Below, piece after piece: positions 7,997 through 16,313 of a stretch of DNA of 40,281 nt. How positions within the stretch are numbered: the stretch's first letter is position 1; every line of letters begins with the position of its first letter. The notes beneath the pieces are model-generated. The model ran no database searches and was not told the origin of the DNA. It was given only the letters and a program-made list of their open reading frames with translations. This DNA comes from OM182 bacterium (lineage in GTDB: Bacteria; Pseudomonadota; Gammaproteobacteria; Pseudomonadales; Azotimanducaceae). The stretch is taken from assembly GCA_004213835.1 (NCBI GenBank), contig SHAE01000005.1, positions 1-40,281 on the forward strand, in the 5' to 3' direction. A program made the position numbers and the translations under genes.

Positions 7997-9547
7997 TTAC
8001 GGGCGGTAGCCGAAATTTGGTGGATCTGTACGCAGGGCTTTGCGCGCAAGTTTTGCCCAGTTGCACAGATAGCGTCGGGTTGCGCGCGGGTCGATGATCT
8101 CTTCAATCTCGAAGTACTCGGCACTACGAAATGGTGAGCGTAGTCTGTTCAAGCGCTCCTTAATTTTCGCCAGATGGGCGTCAGGGTCCTTGGCTTCCGC
8201 AATCTCAGCCTTATACGCCACTTCGATACCGCCCTCGATGGGCAGTGAACCCCAGTCGCCAGACGGCCAAGCCGCGCGAAAGTGATGGCTGCCAGGTTTA
8301 TGGTTGGCGCCCCCGGCTACGCCAAAGGCTTTGCGGATGACCACGCAACAAAACGGTGTGGTGAGTTGACCCATGGCCGCCAGAGCTGCCGCCCCGGCGC
8401 GGATGGTGCCCTCCTCCTCAGACTGTTTGCCAATCAGGAAGCCGGGGCAATCCTCTAAGTGAATCACTGGTAAATGAAAGGTCGAGGCCAGATCCATCAG
8501 GCGTATCAGTTTGTGCGCCGCGTCTGCGGTCCAAGCGCCGCCATAGACTCGGGGGTTTTCCGCGAAGATGGCGACAGGCATACCGTTCAAACGGGCAAGA
8601 CCGGTGATAATGGAGCGCCCCCACTTCTTGCCCATTTCGAAGAATGAGCCCTGATCACAAACCGACTCCAGCACGGTGTGCATCTTATAAACCTGCCGAG
8701 GGTCCTTGGGCACGATGGACAGCAAGGCCTCGTCCTCGCGGTTAGGATCGTCGGTAGGGTCGATGACCGGCGGCAACTCGTCGGCGCTGCTGGGTAGATA
8801 GGATAAAAAGCGGCGCGCCATATCAAAGGCTTCCTGCTCGCTATTGGCTTCGTCATCGATGGCGCCATTGCGGGTGTGGATCTTGTAAGACCCCAGCTCT
8901 TCCTTGCTGACATCACCGAGGCTCGCCCAGTCCACTAGGGCAGGCCCAGCAATCATCATCTGTGCGCTATCTTTGACGATCACCGAGTAATGCGATGTCG
9001 CCACACGCGCCGCGCCGATGCCGGCTACCGAGCCGAGAGCGAGGGAGACCGAGGGCGCGATACTCAAGTGCGAGACGATGGTCTCCCAGCCACGTAACTC
9101 GGGTATGTAAGTACGGCCGGCTGTCTCAATGGTTTTCACCGAGCCACCGCCGCCCATGCCGTCCACGAGGCGAATATGCGGGAGCCTGAGTTCCGCGGCT
9201 AAGCCCTCTGCTTGTGTGCGCTTGCCGGCAATAGAGGCATCTGCCGAGCCGCCCCGCACGGTAAAATCATCGCCAGATAGGATGACCGGTCTGTCGTCGA
9301 TCTCAGCGGTGCCAAATACAAAGTTAGATGGCGTTAAGTGTGTGAGGTTGCCGTCGTCGTCATATTCGCCGACGCCAGCCAACTTGCCGATCTCATGAAA
9401 AGAGTTCGCATCGGCGATATGGGCGATGCGCTCACGAATGGTGAGCTTGTTGAATTCGTGCTGCCTCGCGACTTTTTCTTCGCCGCCCATGGCTTCGGCC
9501 AAACTGGCTCGTTGAGCCATTTCGTTCAGTTCATCATCCCAGCTCAT
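7997..9547 (-). CDS. Acyl-CoA carboxylase beta subunit (carboxyltransferase)
   Basis: This 516-residue biotin-dependent carboxyltransferase has two crotonase-like halves, as in propionyl-, methylcrotonyl- and geranyl-CoA carboxylase beta chains. The N-terminus carries the family's KLTIRERIAHIAD segment. Oxyanion-forming glycine stretches are VDGMGGGGSVKTIE and GVAGGANHKPG, and FLIGKQSEEEGTIRAGAA is the acyl-CoA-binding region of the C-terminal half. It would transfer CO2 from carboxybiotin to an acyl-CoA. No biotin carboxylase or biotin carrier gene lies nearby, so the alpha subunit must be elsewhere or the enzyme may act as a decarboxylase. GAGGGGG before the ATG supports the start. The upstream small gene ends 28 bp before it. 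Confidence 0.9.
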   Translation of the reverse strand: MSWDDELNEMAQRASLAEAMGGEEKVARQHEFNKLTIRERIAHIADANSFHEIGKLAGVGEYDDDGNLTHLTPSNFVFGTAEIDDRPVILSGDDFTVRGGSADASIAGKRTQAEGLAAELRLPHIRLVDGMGGGGSVKTIETAGRTYIPELRGWETIVSHLSIAPSVSLALGSVAGIGAARVATSHYSVIVKDSAQMMIAGPALVDWASLGDVSKEELGSYKIHTRNGAIDDEANSEQEAFDMARRFLSYLPSSADELPPVIDPTDDPNREDEALLSIVPKDPRQVYKMHTVLESVCDQGSFFEMGKKWGRSIITGLARLNGMPVAIFAENPRVYGGAWTADAAHKLIRLMDLASTFHLPVIHLEDCPGFLIGKQSEEEGTIRAGAAALAAMGQLTTPFCCVVIRKAFGVAGGANHKPGSHHFRAAWPSGDWGSLPIEGGIEVAYKAEIAEAKDPDAHLAKIKERLNRLRSPFRSAEYFEIEEIIDPRATRRYLCNWAKLARKALRTDPPNFGYRP

Positions 9548-9575
9548 CTATCCCCCTCGTCTTTCCCTTGCGCTG

Positions 9576-9878
9576 CTAAACGGTCTCTCGGCGACCAGTA
9601 AAAGTGAAGTCGCCAAAGGCTGCAACCGTTGCACTGCCGTTAAGTGTGTCCCCTTGGCGCAGCGCTTGGCATGTGATCGTCATAGCGATAGGGCGGGATA
9701 GCGTCACCGTCCAGCGCAGCGTGTCGCCGTCAATAGAGCCCTCCTGCAGGATTAGTTCCCCAGATTCGTTGTACAGGCGCCCGTCGATGGCGGTACCACA
9801 ATGGGTTAGCTCGAGCGTCCCAAATTGGGCGCCGACGGGTGTTTCTACCTCTATCTGCCAGCGCTCTATTGCAGTCAT
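9576..9878 (-). CDS. Small beta-rich protein of unknown function
   Basis: This is a 100-residue acidic protein with no signal peptide or membrane segment. It alternates short beta-strand-like segments with glycines: WQIEVETPVGAQFGTLEL, GDTLRWTVTLSRPIAMTITC, GDTLNGSATVAAFGDFTFTG. The closing AFGDFTFTGRR and the 'TPVG...GTL' opening recur in small proteins I associate with acyl-CoA gene clusters, but I know of no assigned function. A small beta-barrel binding a hydrophobic ligand is a guess. It is the first gene of a minus-strand run with the carboxyltransferase (28 bp away). It is divergent from the nuclease-like gene, with 50 bp between start codons. Confidence 0.72.
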   Translation of the reverse strand: MTAIERWQIEVETPVGAQFGTLELTHCGTAIDGRLYNESGELILQEGSIDGDTLRWTVTLSRPIAMTITCQALRQGDTLNGSATVAAFGDFTFTGRRETV

Positions 9879-9928
9879 AGCAGCCCCTGAACTGGCGCTT
9901 GGTACCCAGCCAACGCTACCCTTGAGCC

Positions 9929-10618
9929 ATGACTAAGACTCGAAACATCGGTGTGCTCAACGAAGGTGCGCTGCATGCGGCTTTGAAAGCCCAGTACGTG
10001 GGTGCGGATGGTCAAGTGGAAGTATCCTTTGGCGACTTCGTTGCCGATGTTCTGTGTGCTGGGGTGATATACGAAATTCAAACCTCCAGCTTCAGTGGCC
10101 TTGCGCGCAAAATGCACGCCCTGGCCGAGCTGTCGCCGATAGTATTGGTGCATCCCATTCCCCAAGCCAAATACTTGCTGCGCCTGCGTGACACCGAGAC
10201 CGGTGAATTTACGCGACGGCGATCCCCCAAGCGGGGGACCATTGTGCATATTCTGCGCGAACTCGTGTACCTACCCGAGCTGCTCAATCATCCGAACTTT
10301 TCCGTTGAGGTGGTGCTGACTGAGGAAGAGGAGCTGCAAACCTATGACCCCAAGGCACGGCGCGGCCGAGGGGGTTGGCGTCGCAAGGGGCGTCATTTGC
10401 TCAATGTTGTGGAGCGTTGTCGGCTGTCCTGCGCCGATGACTTATGGTCCTTTGTGCAGGATGGCTTACCCGAAGAATTCACCACGCAAGAGCTGGCCGC
10501 AGCCATGGGCCAGCCCAAGTCTTTGGCCCAACAGCTGGCTTATTGCCTACGCCATTTGAGCGCTGTCGACATCTGCGGCAAGGCGGGCAATGCCCTGATC
10601 TACCGGCGCATCACCTAG
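9929..10618 (+). CDS. Orphan PD-(D/E)XK-like protein with C-terminal winged-helix-like region (DUF8091-like)
   Basis: This 229-residue soluble protein shows the spacing of a PD-(D/E)XK nuclease core. Glu12 lies in an N-terminal helix (LNEGALHAALKAQYV), Asp40 in GDFVADVL, and Glu49-x-Gln51 in VIYEIQTSSFSGL, with helix residues following (ARKM). The middle VLVHPIPQAKYLLRL, the basic FTRRRSPKRGTI and the FLNHPNF-like LLNHPNFSVEVVL match what I recall of the DUF8091 family. Residues 130-160 are very basic (KARRGRGGWRRKGR). The last 70 residues resemble a winged helix (FTTQELAAAMGQPKSLAQQLAYCL), suggesting DNA binding. Cleavage activity is inferred and untested. No methylase or partner gene adjoins it. 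Its last 72 bp overlap the convergent glpD 3' end. The Shine-Dalgarno sequence is weak. Confidence 0.7.
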   Translation: MTKTRNIGVLNEGALHAALKAQYVGADGQVEVSFGDFVADVLCAGVIYEIQTSSFSGLARKMHALAELSPIVLVHPIPQAKYLLRLRDTETGEFTRRRSPKRGTIVHILRELVYLPELLNHPNFSVEVVLTEEEELQTYDPKARRGRGGWRRKGRHLLNVVERCRLSCADDLWSFVQDGLPEEFTTQELAAAMGQPKSLAQQLAYCLRHLSAVDICGKAGNALIYRRIT

Positions 10619-12160
10619 GGATACAGGGTCATCTAAATAGTTCTGTAGGCTGGCGATTTCCTCGGCAGTCATGCGCAGGCCAAGTTTGGTGCGTCGATAA
10701 ACAATGTCTGCAGCCTGTCTTGCCCACTCTTCTTGAACCAAGAATTCAACCTCGGCCTGATACAGGTCAGCGCCAAAATGTCTGCCCAGATCCGAAACCT
10801 GCTGGCAGTCCTTAAGTAGTGCCCAGACTTGCGTGCCGTATAGGCGCGTGAGCCGCCTGATCAGTTGTGCTTCGGCGAAGGGGAAGTCTGTTTGCGCCTT
10901 GGCCACCAGAGCCTCGAAATCTGTGGCCCCAAAGTCGCCGCCGGGTAGGGCCGCACCGGCGGTCCATTTTTTTGTGCGACGGTTGGCGGCTTTGTCCACC
11001 ATGGTCAGCACTTCTTCCGCCAGCTTTCGATAGGTGGTGATCTTGCCGCCAAAGACATTGATAAGGCTATCGCTGTACTGGTGATCTTGGGTGATGACGT
11101 AATCTCGTGTCGCTTCAGTTGCTTCGCTGGCGCCATCGTTGAACAGCGGTCGAATACCTGAAAAATGCCACACTACATCCTCTGGGGTTACGGTTTCTGC
11201 CAGATATTGCGATGCCACATCGCACAGATATGCAATTTCTGCGTCGCTAATCTGCAGCGGCTCATGCAGAGATACGTCGTCGTTGTCGGTGGTGCCGATC
11301 AGCAGATAGTCCTGTTCATAGGGAATGGCGAAAACCACGCGCCCGTCAGCATTTTGAAACATGTAGGAGCGCTCGTCGGGCAACCGTCGTTTGATCACGA
11401 TATGACTGCCGCCGACTAGGCGGATGTTGTCTATGTCGTTGCGACCCAACGCGTTGCGCAGCACCTCGTCGACCCACGGGCCCGCCGCATTGACCAGCGT
11501 TGCGGCGATTAGGTTGTGTTGCCTGCCGCTGGTTTGATCTTCCAGAGTCAGCAACCATCGCCCTTCAATAAAGGTCGCGGTAACCAATTTCGTACGCGGC
11601 AAAATCTTAGCGCCGCGCCGATAGGCGTCGCGCAGATTCAACACGACCAGTCGAGAGTCTTCCACCCAGCAATCAGAATATTCAAAGGCAGTTTTAAACT
11701 TTGACTGCAGTAGTTGGCCCGCAGGATCTCGACGCAGATCAACGCGTCGCGCCTTAGGCAGCAGCTTACGCCCGCCAAGATGATCGTAGATGAACAGCCC
11801 CAAACGCAGCAGCCAGCGCGGTCGCAGTGCCTGATGATGGGGCAACAAAAACCGCATGGGCCAAATAATATGTGGCGCCATTTGCCAGAGCCGCTCGCGC
11901 TCTCGCAGAGATTCTGCTACCAGCCGAAATTTGTAGTACTCCAAATAGCGCAGACCGCCGTGGATCAGCTTTGTTGAAGCTGACGAGGTGCCAGAGCCAA
12001 AGTCGCCTGCATCGCATAGCGCGACTTTGTAACCCCTGCCCGCTGCGTCCCGAGCAATGCCCGCGCCGTTAATGCCGCCACCAACCACAAAAACATCGCA
12101 GTATTCAACGCCGTCAGCATCTGACGAACCTACAGGTGGTGGTGACTGTTCAGGGGACAA
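10547..12160 (-). CDS. glpD: Aerobic glycerol-3-phosphate dehydrogenase
   Basis: This FAD-dependent, membrane-associated enzyme oxidises glycerol-3-phosphate to dihydroxyacetone phosphate and feeds electrons to quinone. The dinucleotide-binding motif VVGGGINGAGIARDAAGRG is near the start, followed by DFGSGTSSASTKLIHGGLRYLEY, the family signature. VGGSHIVIKR, GTTDNDD and VFGGKITTYRKLAE are further conserved segments. The open frame continues far upstream into the antisense of the next gene, but that part is low-complexity shadow sequence. I place the start at TTG 12160 (537 residues), about 22 residues before the FAD motif, with only a weak Shine-Dalgarno sequence. No in-frame ATG is available. 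No glpK, glpF or glpR adjoins it. The 3' end overlaps the nuclease-like gene by 72 bp. Confidence 0.9.
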   Translation of the reverse strand: MSPEQSPPPVGSSDADGVEYCDVFVVGGGINGAGIARDAAGRGYKVALCDAGDFGSGTSSASTKLIHGGLRYLEYYKFRLVAESLRERERLWQMAPHIIWPMRFLLPHHQALRPRWLLRLGLFIYDHLGGRKLLPKARRVDLRRDPAGQLLQSKFKTAFEYSDCWVEDSRLVVLNLRDAYRRGAKILPRTKLVTATFIEGRWLLTLEDQTSGRQHNLIAATLVNAAGPWVDEVLRNALGRNDIDNIRLVGGSHIVIKRRLPDERSYMFQNADGRVVFAIPYEQDYLLIGTTDNDDVSLHEPLQISDAEIAYLCDVASQYLAETVTPEDVVWHFSGIRPLFNDGASEATEATRDYVITQDHQYSDSLINVFGGKITTYRKLAEEVLTMVDKAANRRTKKWTAGAALPGGDFGATDFEALVAKAQTDFPFAEAQLIRRLTRLYGTQVWALLKDCQQVSDLGRHFGADLYQAEVEFLVQEEWARQAADIVYRRTKLGLRMTAEEIASLQNYLDDPVSLGDAPVDQGIARLAADVDSAQMA

Positions 12161-12237
12161 GCTGTGACTTCTGCATCGGTAAAACGCAACGGTAGCATGT
12201 CCGTCGCCAAATTCTGTGAAGGTCTTTTGACAGTGAC

Positions 12238-13146
12238 TTAACCAGCGGCATCGCGTTGCGCTAAGGCAATCCCCGCGACGATGAGTACAACGGCGCCTAG
12301 GTCCCAAGCATCTCGAGTTTCCGCGTAGAAAAGGGCGCCAACGGTCATCGCGCCGACTCCTTCCAAACATAGAATCACTGCGGCGAGGCTGGCGCTCAGT
12401 TGGCCGACGCCGAAAGCCACCAAGCCCTGCCCTGCTAAATGCGCGAGCAGGGCTAGGGCAAGCACGCTTAGCCATCCTGTGGCCGAGCTTGGCAGCAGGG
12501 CCTCGCCGACGAAGACTTGGGCAGCGATGGCGAGCGGCAACAAAAGTACGGCGCACAGGCCTGAGGAGTACAGCATGGTGTCGGCGGTGGTGAGGGACTC
12601 TCGGCAATAGCCCACAGCCAGTATGTAGCCGGTAAAGAAAAAGCCGGTAAGTAGACCGTAGACATCGCCAAGCCAAGAGCTGGGTGAACTGCTGCCCGTG
12701 CCGATGTGCGCGCTGACCAAGATGCCAGAGCCGCTGAGGGCGCAAATCAACCCAAGGGCAAACCGCTTCGACAGGGTCTGTTGCAAAAAGCAAAAGGCCA
12801 CCAGTGGAACCCACAGGCTAGACAGTGTTGCGAGGAAGGTTGCATTGCCTAAGCTAGTATTGACGAGGGATAAATGCCAGAACACCAGATCGCCGGCGAA
12901 GCAGGCGCCTGCGATCAGCAGGAGCCGCCACTGCGGACGGCTTGGCAGGCTTGTCAGCCTGTTCTCGCTGTTCGCGCCTAGCGCTGCGATGACGAGCAGT
13001 ACCGGTAGCGCAAGGGCAACTCGCCAAAAGCCCGCCGCAGTGCTGCCAACGTCGATTTCGCGCAATGCAGCCGTGGTAGCACCCAAGATCAGCGCGCCGA
13101 GCACGACGGCGAGCACCGACAGGGACGTCGTTTTGGGCGACGTCAT
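12238..13146 (-). CDS. DMT superfamily transporter (EamA family)
   Basis: This inner-membrane protein of 302 residues has about ten hydrophobic segments in two EamA repeats. The first begins SVLAVVLGALILGATTAAL. The second covers the part after the SSPSSWLGDVYGLLTGFFF segment and ends GAVVLIVAGIALAQRD. The family exports amino acids, nucleobases or other small metabolites, and the substrate cannot be told from sequence. The gene lies 77 bp upstream of glpD on the same strand, so readthrough is possible. The start at ATG 13146 gives a normal N-terminus (MTSPKTTSLSV), though the Shine-Dalgarno sequence is poor. Confidence 0.87.
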   Translation of the reverse strand: MTSPKTTSLSVLAVVLGALILGATTAALREIDVGSTAAGFWRVALALPVLLVIAALGANSENRLTSLPSRPQWRLLLIAGACFAGDLVFWHLSLVNTSLGNATFLATLSSLWVPLVAFCFLQQTLSKRFALGLICALSGSGILVSAHIGTGSSSPSSWLGDVYGLLTGFFFTGYILAVGYCRESLTTADTMLYSSGLCAVLLLPLAIAAQVFVGEALLPSSATGWLSVLALALLAHLAGQGLVAFGVGQLSASLAAVILCLEGVGAMTVGALFYAETRDAWDLGAVVLIVAGIALAQRDAAG

Positions 13147-13189
13147 CGGTTGTCGATGCGCTTGGGGTGGAGGATTAAGTGGCGTCGCG

Positions 13190-14257
13190 TCAGTCGGTCA
13201 AACCTTGCAGTACGGCGGCTTCCTGACGCACAAATTCAGGAGCCCCAAGCCACTGGCGATTGGCGCCACAACGCTTGAACCAGTAGTGCAGCCCAACTAG
13301 GTCGGTAAAGCCCATGCCGCCGTGCACTTCCGTTGCTGTTTTGGCGACAAACTGCGCCACCTCCGCCAAGTGGGCCTTGGTGTGACAGGCGGTTACTCTG
13401 GCCTCCTCTGGAAGCTCTGCCAGCGCATGTCCAGCGAACCACACCATGGAGCGACATGGCTCAAGCTGAGCCGCCATCTCGGCGCACATATGCTTTACCG
13501 CCTGAAAACTGCCAATGGGCCGGTTAAATTGTTCGCGCTGTTTGGCGTATTCCACGGCCTGATCCAACATGTTTTGCGCTGCACCCATGGTGTCGGCGGC
13601 GATGGCGACCCGGCCAATATCCAGCACGCTCTCGAACACTCGAACATCTGTGCTCACAGACTGGGCCGCAGCGTTGTCATAGGTCAGCTCCACGGTGCGC
13701 CGAGTTTTATCCACGGTGGTGAGGTGGGTACGAGTAAGTCCTGGGTCGTCTGCGGCGACGAGGTAAAGGTGCTGTTTCTGATCAGCGACCAGATAAGAGT
13801 CTGCGTCCGCATCAAAGGCGAACAAGGATTTGCCAAATAGGCGACCGTCTCGTGCTTCAACCTGCGCGTCATTGCGCCGCTTGATGGCCTCAGAAAAAGC
13901 GATGCCTACGCGATGTGTCCCTGCTGCGATCTCAGCGAGAAGATCATCATATTTGCCGCCGCTGGCCACCAATGCCGTTGGCGCCATCACCGCAGTGCCG
14001 AGAAAGGGTGACGGCGTAATGTGGGCGCCCAAGGACTCGGCCACGATGGCTGCATCCAGTGGATCAAGTCCAATACCGCCCTGTGCTTCAGGAATCAGCA
14101 GAGCGGGTACGCCCAGCTCTGTGAGTCCTGCCCAGATGTCCGCGTCGTCCCCGCCATCGGCATAGGCGCGCACGCGATCCAATGGCGAATTGTCATCGAG
14201 AAAGCGATTAACGTTGTCGAGCAGGAGTATTTGTTCTTCAGAAAGTCCGAATTGCAT
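13190..14257 (-). CDS. Acyl-CoA dehydrogenase family protein, second (short) subunit
   Basis: This 355-residue flavoprotein-family subunit is shorter than classical acyl-CoA dehydrogenases. The N-terminal helical domain (FGLSEEQILLLDNVNRFL, GGIGLDPLDAAIVAESLG), a middle beta domain and the C-terminal helical domain (REQFNRPIGSFQAVKH, EVHGGMGFTDLVGLHYWFKR) are all present. The classical FAD-contact and acyl-binding signature of the middle domain is weak. It starts 9 bp after the larger acyl-CoA dehydrogenase, with AGGAG six bases before ATG. This matches paired FadE subunits that form alpha2-beta2 enzymes for bulky acyl-CoAs such as steroid side chains. Oligomerisation and substrate are inferred from that precedent. 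Confidence 0.86.
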   Translation of the reverse strand: MQFGLSEEQILLLDNVNRFLDDNSPLDRVRAYADGGDDADIWAGLTELGVPALLIPEAQGGIGLDPLDAAIVAESLGAHITPSPFLGTAVMAPTALVASGGKYDDLLAEIAAGTHRVGIAFSEAIKRRNDAQVEARDGRLFGKSLFAFDADADSYLVADQKQHLYLVAADDPGLTRTHLTTVDKTRRTVELTYDNAAAQSVSTDVRVFESVLDIGRVAIAADTMGAAQNMLDQAVEYAKQREQFNRPIGSFQAVKHMCAEMAAQLEPCRSMVWFAGHALAELPEEARVTACHTKAHLAEVAQFVAKTATEVHGGMGFTDLVGLHYWFKRCGANRQWLGAPEFVRQEAAVLQGLTD

Positions 14258-14266
14258 GTTGGCTCC

Positions 14267-15460
14267 TTAGCTCGCTTTTTCGAATTTAGGCTCACGAGGC
14301 ATACCTAGGCCGCGTTCGCTGATGATGTTCTTTTGAATCTGCGAGGTGCCGCCACCGATGATCAGCCCCAAAAAGTACATGTAGTCTCGCTGCCAGCTGC
14401 CCCCGCCTCGTAGGTGGGGATTGTCCTCATAGGCGAGTCCGATTTCGCCCATCACATCGATAGCTAGGCCTTCGAGGTCATGGCGCAGCTCTGTGCCCTC
14501 AAGCTTGGTGATCATGCGCGACAGACCTGGGTCTTGTCCGGCATTCAAACGCGCAGACAGCACTCGCAGTTCGTTAAAGCGCATGGCCATTACCTTGCCC
14601 TGGATCTTCATCAGGCGATCGCGATACACCGGGTTATCGATCAAGCGTGCGCCGTCAGCGGTCTCGTTTTTCATCAGCTCGATAAGTGCGTTGATCCGAG
14701 TTTGCGCGGTATTCGCCGGCGCAAGCGTTTCGCGCTCGTGGCCTAAAATGGCGTTGGCCACCTGCCAGCCTTGCCCGCGCTCGCCAACGATTTGATGCTT
14801 GGGTACGCGAACATCGGTAAAGAAGGTTTCGTTGAAGTTGGCATGCCCGGTCATATCCACCAGCGGACGGACTTCGATGCCCGGTGTTTTCATATCGAAT
14901 AGCAAAAACGAAATACCCTTGTGCTTAGGTGCGTCAGGTTCGCTGCGCACCAAGCAAAAAATCCAGTCGGCTATTTGTGCGGTACTGGTCCAGATTTTTT
15001 GGCCGTTGATCACCCACTCGTCGCCATCAAGCACGGCTGCCGTCGACAGGGCAGCCAGGTCACTGCCAGCGCCGGGTTCGGAGTAGCCCTGACACCAGAT
15101 CATGTCGCCCGTGATGGTGGGGCGGATAAACTGCTCTTTCTGTTCTTGTGTGCCCATTTCCAGCAGCGTCGGTACGAGCATGGAAATACCCTGGCCACCA
15201 AGGCCCGCGTTGACCCGCGCCTTGGAAAACTCTTCGGCAATAATGCGCGTTTTGATGATGTCAGGCTCAGCGCCGTAGCCGCCAAATTCTTTGGGAATGG
15301 TTCGGCAGGTGTAACCGTGTTCGATGAGTAGCTTCTGCCAATCTTTGGCTTGCTGCCCGCGTAGGTCATTGCCCTTTGGGGCTTTGTCGGCATTGCTCGC
15401 TAGAAAGGTGGCAACCTCGCTGCGAAAACCTTCGTATTCCGGGCCGAATGATAAATCCAT
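14267..15460 (-). CDS. Acyl-CoA dehydrogenase, large subunit of a probable pair
   Basis: This 397-residue acyl-CoA dehydrogenase has the family's FAD/substrate signature in CQGYSEPGAGSDLAAL and WVINGQKIWTSTAQIADW. The middle domain ends in FNETFFTDVRVP, and the C-terminal helical bundle contains GGGSWQRDYMYFLGLIIGGGTSQIQ. At the place where MCAD-type enzymes have the catalytic Glu (YEGT) this protein has Gly (GGGT), so the base may come from another helix or from the partner subunit. It would introduce an alpha-beta double bond into an acyl-CoA, passing electrons to ETF. It is first in a two-gene unit with the short subunit. The N-terminus MDLSFGPEYEGFRSEV is typical. Confidence 0.91.
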   Translation of the reverse strand: MDLSFGPEYEGFRSEVATFLASNADKAPKGNDLRGQQAKDWQKLLIEHGYTCRTIPKEFGGYGAEPDIIKTRIIAEEFSKARVNAGLGGQGISMLVPTLLEMGTQEQKEQFIRPTITGDMIWCQGYSEPGAGSDLAALSTAAVLDGDEWVINGQKIWTSTAQIADWIFCLVRSEPDAPKHKGISFLLFDMKTPGIEVRPLVDMTGHANFNETFFTDVRVPKHQIVGERGQGWQVANAILGHERETLAPANTAQTRINALIELMKNETADGARLIDNPVYRDRLMKIQGKVMAMRFNELRVLSARLNAGQDPGLSRMITKLEGTELRHDLEGLAIDVMGEIGLAYEDNPHLRGGGSWQRDYMYFLGLIIGGGTSQIQKNIISERGLGMPREPKFEKAS

Positions 15461-15614
15461 TTGCGCTACCCCCGCTTAGTGTCATGTGTAACCTCATTAG
15501 GCTAACGGCTGGTCAGCAGCCTAGCAATAGAGGGGCGGCGGGATTGCCTAGGGCGGTTTGCGCGTAGTTTCGGTAGGCTAAGGACTTGTCAGATTGATCT
15601 TTTGGATACCTCCC

Positions 15615-16295
15615 ATGCCACCTCCTGAGAACTCTTCGAGTGCTTCGAACCAAGGCCAAGCGCGCTACGCCATGTTGCAAACCATGGCGCAGATGCAGGA
15701 CGAACATAACACCCTAGTGCATGCCCAGTGGCGCACCCAGGACTATGCCTATTACCGAGCAATTTGGGTCGAGTGCGCCGAAATGCTCGACCACTTCGGC
15801 TGGAAGTGGTGGAAAAAACAGGACGGGGATCTAGATCAGGTAAAACTCGAGTTAGTAGATATCTGGCACTTTGCGCTCAGCGAGTTACTGCGCCAAGACC
15901 GGCTTGAAGACTCGGTCGCCGATGCCCTCTTCGCCGTTGATACCGCGCCCGCGTCGGACCATAAAGATGAGCAAGAGGAACGTTTCAGATTGGCGATAGA
16001 GGCGTTGGCGCAGGCCTGCCTGCGCACGCGTTCGTTTGAGCTTCAGCCCTTTGTCGATGCGATGGCCGCGCTCCCCATGACGCTGGATGAATTGTTCGCC
16101 CTGTATATTGGCAAAAACGTACTTAACGGCTTTCGTCAAAACAACGGCTATCAGAGCGGCGAGTACCGCAAGCTTTGGCAGGGCAGAGAGGATAACGAGC
16201 ACCTAATAGAAGTGCTGAGCGCATTAACGGTGGCGCCCAGCGAGTTACCCGACGCGCTTTATGCGGCGCTACAACAGCGATATGACGCCGACTAG
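15615..16295 (+). CDS. Dimeric (all-alpha) dUTP diphosphatase
   Basis: This cytoplasmic enzyme of about 226 residues should hydrolyse dUTP (and dUDP) to dUMP, keeping uracil out of DNA. It belongs to the all-alpha NTP pyrophosphatase superfamily, not the trimeric Dut fold. The metal-binding E-x-x-E is in VECAEMLDHFGWKWWKK and the paired E-x-x-D in KLELVDIWHFALSELL. A second helix pair near DELFALYIGKNVLNGFRQNNGY is typical of the dimeric family. ATG 15615 is preferred. TTG 15594, with AGGA nine bases upstream, is in frame and would add seven residues. It leads a run with a NUDIX gene and a flavin-type oxidoreductase. Confidence 0.88.
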   Translation: MPPPENSSSASNQGQARYAMLQTMAQMQDEHNTLVHAQWRTQDYAYYRAIWVECAEMLDHFGWKWWKKQDGDLDQVKLELVDIWHFALSELLRQDRLEDSVADALFAVDTAPASDHKDEQEERFRLAIEALAQACLRTRSFELQPFVDAMAALPMTLDELFALYIGKNVLNGFRQNNGYQSGEYRKLWQGREDNEHLIEVLSALTVAPSELPDALYAALQQRYDAD

Positions 16296-16313
16296 TGCTT
16301 GCTTGGGCAAACT

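Noticed and set aside
12161-12814. In-frame open sequence extending glpD upstream by about 218 codons
   Set aside because: It is antisense-frame sequence over the DMT transporter gene, rich in Arg, Cys and Pro, with no family similarity. GlpD homology starts only near 12100.
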